Part shown: positions 9,181-17,131 of the stretch, piece by piece | How positions within the stretch are numbered: position 1 is the stretch's first letter | How the letters are laid out: the number at the start of each line of letters is the position of its first letter | Assembly: GCA_016936755.1 (NCBI GenBank) | Contig: JAFGXF010000045.1 | Coordinates: 1-64,000, forward strand | Origin: Anaerolineaceae bacterium | GTDB lineage: Bacteria; Chloroflexota; Anaerolineae; Anaerolineales; Anaerolineaceae | Length of the DNA stretch: 64,000 nt | Direction of reading: 5' to 3' | Position numbers and translations under genes: made by a program | Notes under the pieces: generated by a model | Databases searched by the model: none | Told to the model about the DNA's origin: nothing | Seen by the model: the letters and a program-made list of their open reading frames with translations, nothing else

Positions 9181-10061
9181 GCGCGATTCATAAACCAGAA
9201 CTAATCGAGAGATTAATATGCCCACACTGTGGGGAGAAGTTCCGTACGCAAAAATCGGGCAAATTAATCTGCAGTGGTTGCAGGTGGAAGCCATCTATGC
9301 TGAATGGAAAACCGGCTTTTACACCAGTTCCAGAAGGCATGCAGGCAGCACCCAGGTTTGTGCGTGGTCCCGAGCAGGGATCCCCGTGGCGATGCGCCAA
9401 CTGGATTTTCCTGGAAAGAGCAGTTGATGCACTACCTCAAGACACAGTCATTTTGGATTTTGGCGCAGGGCATGGTGATTTCAACGCAATACTCAACCGA
9501 CGTACAACCATCGCTTTGGATGTATTCCCCTATGATGAAATTGATGTTATATGCAATCTGGAACAAATAAACCCATTTAAGAAAAATTCTTTTGACGCGA
9601 TTGTATTGATGAATGTTTTGGAACATGTCCGCCAACCGGATAAACTGCTACAGACTCTGCGGGTATTGTTAAAGCCCACTGGAATGCTGATCATAACCAT
9701 CCCTTTTTTGTTGAAACTGCATCAGCTACCATATGATTTCAATCGTTTCAGCCATCACCAACTTAAAGAAATGGGTCTAAAGGCTGGTCTTGATATTCTA
9801 TGCATTGAGGGATATTACGATCCCATCCTGCTTTATCAGGAAAGCACGAATAATGTGAAGAGGCATGTATTGCCAGGCTTGCCATCCCTCAAACGTAAAA
9901 CTGGCCGCTTAATCCTCATGTGTGTCACTGCGATACTTTCATTATTTAAATACGTGATTGGTGATGGGCATGTGCGTGATCCGTTTTGTGAAAAAAGCCC
10001 TTATCCGATTGGTTATCATGTGATTTTTCAGCCCATGGAAAAAGGAAGCACTCGTGGATAA
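9177..10061 (+). CDS. SAM-dependent methyltransferase with N-terminal zinc ribbon
   Basis: A 294-residue class I methyltransferase. A Trm112-like zinc ribbon with Cys15, 18, 32 and 35 opens the protein; motif I is VILDFGAGHG (91-100), and LMNVLEHVRQPDKL is the motif IV region typical of Methyltransf_11. A hydrophobic segment near 240-255 may touch the membrane. Lying among glycosyltransferases, it probably methylates a sugar or lipid-linked glycan. It overlaps the next gene by 8 bp. Confidence 0.8.
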   Translation: MSAIHKPELIERLICPHCGEKFRTQKSGKLICSGCRWKPSMLNGKPAFTPVPEGMQAAPRFVRGPEQGSPWRCANWIFLERAVDALPQDTVILDFGAGHGDFNAILNRRTTIALDVFPYDEIDVICNLEQINPFKKNSFDAIVLMNVLEHVRQPDKLLQTLRVLLKPTGMLIITIPFLLKLHQLPYDFNRFSHHQLKEMGLKAGLDILCIEGYYDPILLYQESTNNVKRHVLPGLPSLKRKTGRLILMCVTAILSLFKYVIGDGHVRDPFCEKSPYPIGYHVIFQPMEKGSTRG

Positions 10062-11508
10062 AAAAAGAATCTGGATCAGTGCAGACCATGGCATGGCGGT
10101 GATATATTTTCTGCAAAGCGGATTGATTTCCACGTTACTCGAGGCTGGTGTGGAAGTAGTAATACTGACTGACGATAGCCTGATCGACAAAATAAAAATC
10201 AACTTTGCCCAACATAAGGTTCGGGTTGAAGGCTTGTTGTTTAAACAAGCGCGCGAGTATGAATTGTTCCATCAAGAGCAACAATGGTGGTTGAACTTCC
10301 TCCGTCGTGTAGGCAGCTCTGCCAAAATAAATATTGCCGCTCAAAGCAGTTATATTCGCCAGGTAGCAGTTGAGGAGTCTAACAGACGGCGGATGTGGAT
10401 GCCGTTGGCCTGGTTGATCATAGCCGGCATGCGGATCTCAAGGCCGATACGCAATCTTGTGCGTAAACTGCAGGCAAGATTCATACCCACTTATTATGAT
10501 TCACTTTTTTCGCGTTTACCACCTGACCTGGTAATTACCGCCACTCCTGGTTGGCGTTATGACCGGTACTTGTTACGAGTATCCAATCAGAAAGGAATAC
10601 CCACTGCTTCAGCAATTGTTGGTTGGGACCCACCCTCCAGTTATGGTCTCCCGGGAGCTGAGGTCGATTTCATTACCTGCTGGTCCAATAATCAGAAACA
10701 GGAGTTGGTAGATGGTTCAGATTGGAAACCGGATCGGGTGAATGTGGGTGGTGTGCCCGCATACGATGGTTATTTCGCGAAACGCTGGATCATGCCGCGA
10801 GAAGATTATTTTCGTATGCATGGGTTGGATCCAAAGCGAAAATTAATCAGTTACGCTGCCAGTTTTGTATCCTTTTCACCCAACTTTCAGAACATCCAAA
10901 CACTGGCAGATTTAATAAATCAAGATGCCCTGATCAAACCCGCTCAATTATTGGTTCGTCTTCACCCAAATCATTTTTGGAATTATCCACTTTACCAACA
11001 GGAAGCTGATGCCATTCGGGAACTGGGAAAACAGTATCCTCATATTCATGTAGTGGAACCGGTACCGCTTGGTGGCGAATTGGGCTATTACTCTGGGGAG
11101 GATATGCCAGAAAAGTCTTCCATGATGGCTTATTCGGATGTATTCACGACGGTTTATTCCACCATGGTTGTTGAAGCAGCAATTCATGGCTGCCCGATTG
11201 TCAGCATATGCATCGATCAACCTGGTGGATGGAATACGCCACGTAAATATTCGCTGGCGTTATCGAAAATCGGCAATTGGCCCACGCATCAGCGCTTTCG
11301 GGCTTCTGGTGCGGGCAAGGTGGTTGTTAATAAAGAAGGCCTTTGCACTGTTATCAATCATTATCTGCAGGATGAACAAGCTGAAGCGGATCGACGCCGG
11401 CAATTTGTTATTCAAGAATGCACCTATGTGGATGGTTCAGCGGGCAAAAAGACAGCGGAATTCTTTCTAAGTATCATCGGTCAGATACCAGAGCATAGGA
11501 GTGGTTGA
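10054..11508 (+). CDS. GT-B-like glycosyl/polyol-phosphate transferase-like protein
   Basis: A 484-residue protein started by GTG with AAGGAAG upstream. The N-terminus has a Rossmann-like strand; the C-terminal half has VRLHP (301-305) and VYSTMVVEAAIHGCP, the pattern seen in capsule-synthesis and CDP-glycerol glycerophosphotransferase-type GT-B proteins. I cannot name the family. It is coupled to both neighbours, so it should work in the same glycan pathway. Confidence 0.6.
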   Translation: MDKKRIWISADHGMAVIYFLQSGLISTLLEAGVEVVILTDDSLIDKIKINFAQHKVRVEGLLFKQAREYELFHQEQQWWLNFLRRVGSSAKINIAAQSSYIRQVAVEESNRRRMWMPLAWLIIAGMRISRPIRNLVRKLQARFIPTYYDSLFSRLPPDLVITATPGWRYDRYLLRVSNQKGIPTASAIVGWDPPSSYGLPGAEVDFITCWSNNQKQELVDGSDWKPDRVNVGGVPAYDGYFAKRWIMPREDYFRMHGLDPKRKLISYAASFVSFSPNFQNIQTLADLINQDALIKPAQLLVRLHPNHFWNYPLYQQEADAIRELGKQYPHIHVVEPVPLGGELGYYSGEDMPEKSSMMAYSDVFTTVYSTMVVEAAIHGCPIVSICIDQPGGWNTPRKYSLALSKIGNWPTHQRFRASGAGKVVVNKEGLCTVINHYLQDEQAEADRRRQFVIQECTYVDGSAGKKTAEFFLSIIGQIPEHRSG

Positions 11509-13288
11509 CAGCATCATTATGACAAACGAGTCGATAAAAAGCAGAAGGGGCAAACTACTTACCCTTATTGATCGTCCATGGGTCAGTAACTTGCTTGTTG
11601 TCATATATTTCACGATGATAACCATCTTGATGACGTGGCCGTTGGCATTAAAGATGGGAGACCACCTGTTAGGGTATGTGGGTGATAATATCTATTTTGT
11701 CTGGTTGATCGATTGGTTCAAGCGCGCGTTGTTCGAGTTGCATGTTTCACCCTTTTTTGCTCCTTTTCTAAATTACCCCGAAGGATGGAGCCTGGCGTAC
11801 ACTGAAATCGCACCCATCATGGTGGTGATGGCTATTCCCTTTGCTCTGGTTGGGGGAGCGGCGTTTGGATACAATGCTGTCTTAATGCTCACATTTATCC
11901 TGGCAGGGATGGGAATGTACTTATGGATAAAAAGAGTGACAAACAGTAAAGCAGCTGGTTTGGTCGCCGGCACCATTTATGCTTTCGTGCCATACCATAT
12001 GGCACATGCCTTGATCGGCCATTTCCACATCATGGGTGTTCAGTGGTTCCCATTCTATTTTATGGGATTATATGAAATTCTTAAAGGCCGGGAAAACAAT
12101 TGGAAGGATGCTGCCCTTGCTGGTGTTTTCCTGGGCTTAATTGCCCTGACATCCATATATTACACATACATGGCATTGCTGACGACCACTTTTCTCATTA
12201 TGGTTTATTTGGCTTTTTTTGATCGGCGCCAGATCGTTAACCGTAAGTTCTGGTCGAATATGGCAATTTTTATTGTCTCCGGCCTTCCATTACTTTTACT
12301 CGGTGTATTACCATTCATTAACTTATCCAGTCAGGGGTTGATGCGTGAATTTGCGATGGAATACTCGAAACAGTATTCGGCCAGTGTGACCGACTTCTTT
12401 CTTCCATCAACAGACCATTTCTTGTGGGGTGGTTGGATAGGATCTCACTTCGATCGAAGCCAATGGATCGAAGCCACGCTGTATATGGGCGTTGTCTCAT
12501 CGTTTTTGGCATTGCTGGCATTCGTTGTACGTAAACAGCTGAATGATCACAAGGTATTGTGGTTGTCTATTATCGGTGGGTTATTCACTTTCATGCTGGC
12601 ATTGGGGTTGAATCTGTATTGGCTAAATCAACCCGTAACCATTACGCTACCCGAATTCCTGCAATCCTTTCTGGAACGAGAAACCATACCGGCCAGGCTT
12701 CCTGGATATTACCTTTACCTGTACTTGCCATTTTATGCAAAAATGCGGGTCTGGATGCGTTTTGGGATCTATGTATTACTGTTTTTAAGCAGTATAGCAG
12801 GGCTGGGAGCGGCCTGGCTTATAAGGAATGTGGCCCGGAAATGGCGATTGGCATTAACTATTTTATTAACCACATTGGTCATTTTTGAATTCTACCCGGG
12901 ACCATATGAAGCCTTTTTTTCAGTTACCGGGCGGCCGGTGGATTACTGGCTAGCAAAACAACCTGGTGCTGGAGCGGTAGCGCAGTTCCCATTTGAGCTT
13001 GAATCTGTCCAGGAATATATCTATTTCCAGGGCGTGCACCAGAAACCATATCTGGGCGGATTCTTCAATGCTTTCCCCCCCCCTCAATTTCTGGCAATCA
13101 AACCCATCATGGATACTTTTCCAGAAAGGGGCAGCATAGAACTTCTTAAGGATCTCGGGGTGGAATATGTTTTAATCGAAGGTGGATACTATGAGGATAT
13201 TGGAAAGATCCTGTCTATAGCTGAAACAAACGGGCTGAAGGTCATTCAACAATTCAATGATGATTACATTCTGGTGTTTGATGAGTAA
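11501..13288 (+). CDS. Polytopic membrane protein, GT-C-type glycosyltransferase
   Basis: About 595 residues with roughly ten or more hydrophobic segments (first near residues 28-50), an extracytoplasmic loop containing GDNIYFVWLIDW shortly after TM1 (the Asp-rich loop position of GT-C enzymes), and a soluble C-terminal domain. Probably uses a lipid-linked sugar donor outside the membrane. Start is uncertain: GTG 11501 overlaps the previous gene, while ATG 11519 is also usable; neither has ideal RBS spacing. Confidence 0.7.
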   Translation: MVDSIIMTNESIKSRRGKLLTLIDRPWVSNLLVVIYFTMITILMTWPLALKMGDHLLGYVGDNIYFVWLIDWFKRALFELHVSPFFAPFLNYPEGWSLAYTEIAPIMVVMAIPFALVGGAAFGYNAVLMLTFILAGMGMYLWIKRVTNSKAAGLVAGTIYAFVPYHMAHALIGHFHIMGVQWFPFYFMGLYEILKGRENNWKDAALAGVFLGLIALTSIYYTYMALLTTTFLIMVYLAFFDRRQIVNRKFWSNMAIFIVSGLPLLLLGVLPFINLSSQGLMREFAMEYSKQYSASVTDFFLPSTDHFLWGGWIGSHFDRSQWIEATLYMGVVSSFLALLAFVVRKQLNDHKVLWLSIIGGLFTFMLALGLNLYWLNQPVTITLPEFLQSFLERETIPARLPGYYLYLYLPFYAKMRVWMRFGIYVLLFLSSIAGLGAAWLIRNVARKWRLALTILLTTLVIFEFYPGPYEAFFSVTGRPVDYWLAKQPGAGAVAQFPFELESVQEYIYFQGVHQKPYLGGFFNAFPPPQFLAIKPIMDTFPERGSIELLKDLGVEYVLIEGGYYEDIGKILSIAETNGLKVIQQFNDDYILVFDE

Positions 13289-13362
13289 AGAATTGTATTT
13301 ATTCCAACCATCCCTCAACCCAACGATTATGTACATGGGAATGGGCGACAAGGAATATTAGG

Positions 13363-14595
13363 ATGAAAAAGCAGAAAAGTGAAGTATTGGCAATCATCCC
13401 AGCTCGCGGTGGTTCAAAAGGCATCCCTCGGAAAAATGTCCGCGACTTGGCTGGATTTCCACTGATCGGTTTTTCAATTGCGAGTGCACGTGCATCCACA
13501 TTCGTGACACGAGTTATCGTAACAACGGATGATGAAGAGATTGCTGCGATAGCCCGACAACTTGACGCGGAAGTCCCTTTCATGCGGCCGCTTGATTTGG
13601 CAATGGATGATACTCGTGATTTACCGGTTTTTCAGCATGCCCTGAACTGGCTCACGGAGAACGAGAATTATCAACCGGATATCGTAGTTCACTTGAGACC
13701 CACCACCCCAACCAGGAAGCGCGGCTCCATCGATCAAGCTGTAAAGATATTTTTGGATAACCCTCACATCGACTCAGTTCGATCGGTCATTATTCCAAAT
13801 GAAAATCCGTTTAAAATGTGGAAGATACTATCGGATGGTCGAATGGAACCGCTGATTTCGCATAAAGTTGTTAGCGAGGCGTATAATGCACCACGCCAGA
13901 CCTTGCCAATTGCTTATTGGCACAATGGCCAGATCGATGTGGTCAGCCCAACGACCATACTCGAAAAAAAATCGATGTCAGGAGATATGATATTACCGAT
14001 TGTGCTGGACCCCGCTTATTCACTCGATATTGATACTAATGAGAATTGGCAATACGCCGAATGGGTTATCCGTTCACGAAAACTGGATATGGATTACCCG
14101 GGCAAACTGCTGAGACCCTGGCCGAAAAAAGTATCCCTGGTCGTATTCGATTTTGATGGTGTTATGACAGACAACCGGGTATGGGTGGATGAGGGTGGGC
14201 ATGAAATGGTCGCGGCCAACCGTTCAGACAGTTACAGTATCTCCCGGTTAAGAGCACAAAGCATCCCACTACTGGTAATTTCCACTGAAACAAATCCAGT
14301 AGTGGAAGCCCGCTGTCGCAAGATGAAAATTGATTGCATCCAAGGTGTAAAAGATAAGGCAATGGTTTTAAAGGATGTGCTGGAAAGCAAAAGAATTGCT
14401 GCACATGAGACGATATTTGTAGGTAATGATATAAATGATCTGGGTTGTTTTGAATTGGTTGGATTTGCCGTAGCGGTCGCAGATGCATTGCCAGAGGTGG
14501 TTAGTCAGGCGGATATGGTTCTGACTCATAAGGGTGGCCATGGTGCTGTGCGTGAAATTTGTGAGTTGGTTTTGGATATGCTTGCCAAGAATTAA
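13363..14595 (+). CDS. neuA: Bifunctional CMP-nonulosonate cytidylyltransferase / HAD phosphatase
   Basis: A 410-residue fusion. Residues 1-240 are an acylneuraminate cytidylyltransferase: IPARGGSKGIPRKN at 12-25, LRPTTPTRKRG and a terminal DIDTNENW. Residues 255-410 are a KdsC-like HAD phosphatase: nucleophile motif DFDGVMTD (263-270), VISTE, Lys near 330-332, and GNDIND (354-359), all catalytic positions present. This architecture would dephosphorylate a nonulosonate 9-phosphate and activate it with CTP; animal CMP-sialate synthases have a related C-terminal domain. A NeuB-type synthase follows 38 bp downstream. Confidence 0.88.
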   Translation: MKKQKSEVLAIIPARGGSKGIPRKNVRDLAGFPLIGFSIASARASTFVTRVIVTTDDEEIAAIARQLDAEVPFMRPLDLAMDDTRDLPVFQHALNWLTENENYQPDIVVHLRPTTPTRKRGSIDQAVKIFLDNPHIDSVRSVIIPNENPFKMWKILSDGRMEPLISHKVVSEAYNAPRQTLPIAYWHNGQIDVVSPTTILEKKSMSGDMILPIVLDPAYSLDIDTNENWQYAEWVIRSRKLDMDYPGKLLRPWPKKVSLVVFDFDGVMTDNRVWVDEGGHEMVAANRSDSYSISRLRAQSIPLLVISTETNPVVEARCRKMKIDCIQGVKDKAMVLKDVLESKRIAAHETIFVGNDINDLGCFELVGFAVAVADALPEVVSQADMVLTHKGGHGAVREICELVLDMLAKN

Positions 14596-14633
14596 TCAAG
14601 AACAGGGTAAAATTTACTTAGGAGAGAAGGTTA

Positions 14634-15503
14634 ATGAAAGAAGTTCAAATCGGCAAATTCACAGTCGGGGAGGGGCACCCCACCTTTATTGTGGCAGAAA
14701 TTGGTATCAACCATAATGGAGATATCAACATCACCAAAGATCTCATTCGTGTTGCCAAGCATGCCGGGGTTGACGCTGTCAAGTTTCAAAAACGAACACC
14801 TGAACTGTGCGTTCCAGTTGAACAACGTGATCAAATGCGGGAAACCCCCTGGGGTTATATCTCCTATATGGAATACAGGCAAAAAGTGGAATTTGGCGGA
14901 ACCGAATATCAAGAGATTGATCGGTTTTGCAGAGAAACGGGAATTACATGGTTTGCTTCTGTTTGGGATGAAGAAGCGGTAAATTTCCTGGAACCATTTT
15001 CCCCGGTTTGTTATAAAATCCCATCTGCCTCATTAACGGATCATTCTTTATTGAAGCACATTCAAAAAACAGGGAGGCCAGCGATTCTTTCCACCGGCAT
15101 GTCCACCGATGAGCAAATTAGTGATGCGGTCAAAGTAATCGGAATGGACAACTTAATCATTGCCCATTCCACCAGCACCTATCCATGTGATCCTGATGAA
15201 TTGAACCTGAAAATGATCCAAACATTGCGCTCACAATACCCCTGTCCGGTGGGTTATTCAGGACATGAGGTGGGTTTGATAACAACCGTGGTGGCTGTAA
15301 GTTTGGGCGCATGCATGGTGGAACGCCACATCACACTTGACCGTGCCATGTGGGGCAGTGATCAAGCAGCTTCAATTGAACCCGGAGGCCTTGAACGACT
15401 TGTTAAGTATGTGCGTGTAACCGAACAAGCACTCGGCGATGGTATTAAAAAGGTATATGATAGTGAGTTACCGCATTTAAGGAAATTGCGACGAATCCAT
15501 TAA
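14634..15503 (+). CDS. NeuB-family nonulosonate synthase lacking the SAF domain
   Basis: A 289-residue TIM-barrel synthase: EIGINHNGD at 22-30, AVKFQKR, ILSTGMST, STYPCDPDELN and YSGHE, with an ERHITLD motif. These match NeuB/SpsE/LegI barrels that join phosphoenolpyruvate to an aminosugar. It ends after the barrel: the SAF domain seen in the 3219 gene is absent, with a clean stop and no SAF-like sequence after it. RBS GGAGAGAAGG is strong. Next to the NeuA-HAD fusion, it may act on a 6-phosphorylated substrate. Confidence 0.85.
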   Translation: MKEVQIGKFTVGEGHPTFIVAEIGINHNGDINITKDLIRVAKHAGVDAVKFQKRTPELCVPVEQRDQMRETPWGYISYMEYRQKVEFGGTEYQEIDRFCRETGITWFASVWDEEAVNFLEPFSPVCYKIPSASLTDHSLLKHIQKTGRPAILSTGMSTDEQISDAVKVIGMDNLIIAHSTSTYPCDPDELNLKMIQTLRSQYPCPVGYSGHEVGLITTVVAVSLGACMVERHITLDRAMWGSDQAASIEPGGLERLVKYVRVTEQALGDGIKKVYDSELPHLRKLRRIH

Positions 15504-15525
15504 GTGAAGTGAAAAGGAGAATAGC

Positions 15526-15747
15526 ATGATAGATTTATCAATAATTGTTAAAAGTGTTTACCCAGATATTTCAGCTGATGGCATGTTGTATCTTGATCCG
15601 GGATCTGGTAGTTTTCTTCTCCAGATTTTGATTGCGACAATAGCAGGCGCTGGCATTTTCATTGCCGCTTCTTGGCGCAAGGTGAAGGCCTTCTTCATCC
15701 GCATATTTAAAAAAGGACAGACTCCCACAAAAACAAAAAAGACTTAA
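15526..15747 (+). CDS. Small membrane protein with YLDPGSGS motif
   Basis: A 73-residue protein with an AAGGAG RBS. Residues 22-30 are LYLDPGSGS, then one hydrophobic segment (about 31-49), then a basic tail (KVKAFFIRIFKKG) predicted on the cytoplasmic side. I recall short proteins with this Y-L-D-P-G-[ST]-G-S signature beside polysaccharide genes, but know no function. One base separates it from the kinase-like/methyltransferase gene, so the two are likely made together. Confidence 0.75.
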   Translation: MIDLSIIVKSVYPDISADGMLYLDPGSGSFLLQILIATIAGAGIFIAASWRKVKAFFIRIFKKGQTPTKTKKT

Positions 15748-15748
15748 G

Positions 15749-17131
15749 ATGAGTAAAATGGAAAACGTCTCAGGATCATTTCGTGACCCCAATGGGTTTC
15801 TTTTTACCCGTGGAAAAACGCTATATCGACAGGTCAATAAAGCTTATCAGAAGCACTACAAACTTCTGATGACTTCAGGCTTGTATTCCAGGTTGGTTGA
15901 TGATGGTCTGTTAGTCAAGCACGAGGAAACCAGTCAATCGCCGCTGAACCAGACATTGGCATACAAAGTAATTAAACCCGAGACAATTGGATTCATTAGT
16001 TATCCGTATGAGTGGTGTTTCAGTCAGTATAAAGATGCCGCACTATGTACTTTATCCATTATGAAGCACGCGCTTGAGTTTAATATGGTCTTAAAGGATG
16101 CCAGTGCATATAACATCCAATTTCTTAATGGCATGCCCCTGTTGATTGACACGCTTTCATTTGAAAAATATCAAGAGGGTTATCCATGGGTTGCCTACCG
16201 TCAATTCTGCCAGCATTTTCTTGCTCCTTTGGCATTAATGGCAAACACCGATATTCGGATGAGTCAGTTGATGCGAGTGTACATTGATGGTGTTCCACTC
16301 GATCTGGCAAGCTCTCTGCTTCCAGCGAAAACCAAGTTCAACCTGGGATTGCAAGCACATATTCATTTGCATGCATCTGCTCAGAAACGTTATGCGGGCA
16401 AGGATATTAAAAAAGTAGTGCAGCAACGAAAAGTTTCCAGGATGGCTTTTTCGGGTTTGGTAAACAGTTTGGAATCCACCGTGAAAAGTCTTGACTGGAA
16501 ACCGGAAGGAACTGAATGGGCTGAATATTATTCAGGAACAAATTACACAGATACAGCTTTTGAGTCCAAGAAAACATTACTAGAGGACTTGATCTCGATA
16601 GCTAAACCAAAGTCCATCTGGGATCTGGGAGCGAATACCGGTATTTTTAGCCGTGTGGCTACTAGTCAGGGAATAACAACCATCTCTTTTGATGTTGATC
16701 CGGCTGCAGTGGAAATTAATTATCTCGAATCAAAAAAGGCCAAGGAAAAGCATATACTCCCACTTTTGCTGGATCTAACGAATCCAAGCCCCGCCATTGG
16801 CTGGGCAAATGAAGAACGTCTGTCCTTTAAGCAACGCGCTCCAACTAATTTGACCATGGCGCTGGCACTTATCCACCATATGGCTATTTCTAACAATGTT
16901 CCTCTTCCTTCACTGGCAGAATTCTTCAGCCGATTGTCTCGATATCTCATCATTGAGTTCGTCCCTAAAGAAGACAGCCAGGTCCAACGGCTCCTGGTCA
17001 GCCGCGAAGATATATTTCCCAATTATCACCAGGAAGGCTTTGAGGATGCATTTAAGGCATATTATCGTGTGATTAAAGCGCTGCCAATCCCAGAGACAAA
17101 ACGCAGGTTGTACTTAATGGAGCGTCATTGA
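15749..17131 (+). CDS. Kinase-like / SAM-methyltransferase fusion (NoeA-like)
   Basis: A 460-residue protein. The C-terminal half is a class I methyltransferase with motif I DLGANTGIF (292-300) and acidic strand-2 end FDVD (314-317). The N-terminal half resembles the catalytic core of aminoglycoside-phosphotransferase/lipopolysaccharide kinases: D117-x4-N122-x11-D134 within LKDASAYN and LLIDTLSFE, the spacing of the catalytic loop and metal-binding Asp. The whole recalls NoeA-type nodulation proteins, annotated only as methyltransferases. Substrate unknown, presumably a glycan or lipid-glycan. Confidence 0.72.
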   Translation: MSKMENVSGSFRDPNGFLFTRGKTLYRQVNKAYQKHYKLLMTSGLYSRLVDDGLLVKHEETSQSPLNQTLAYKVIKPETIGFISYPYEWCFSQYKDAALCTLSIMKHALEFNMVLKDASAYNIQFLNGMPLLIDTLSFEKYQEGYPWVAYRQFCQHFLAPLALMANTDIRMSQLMRVYIDGVPLDLASSLLPAKTKFNLGLQAHIHLHASAQKRYAGKDIKKVVQQRKVSRMAFSGLVNSLESTVKSLDWKPEGTEWAEYYSGTNYTDTAFESKKTLLEDLISIAKPKSIWDLGANTGIFSRVATSQGITTISFDVDPAAVEINYLESKKAKEKHILPLLLDLTNPSPAIGWANEERLSFKQRAPTNLTMALALIHHMAISNNVPLPSLAEFFSRLSRYLIIEFVPKEDSQVQRLLVSREDIFPNYHQEGFEDAFKAYYRVIKALPIPETKRRLYLMERH

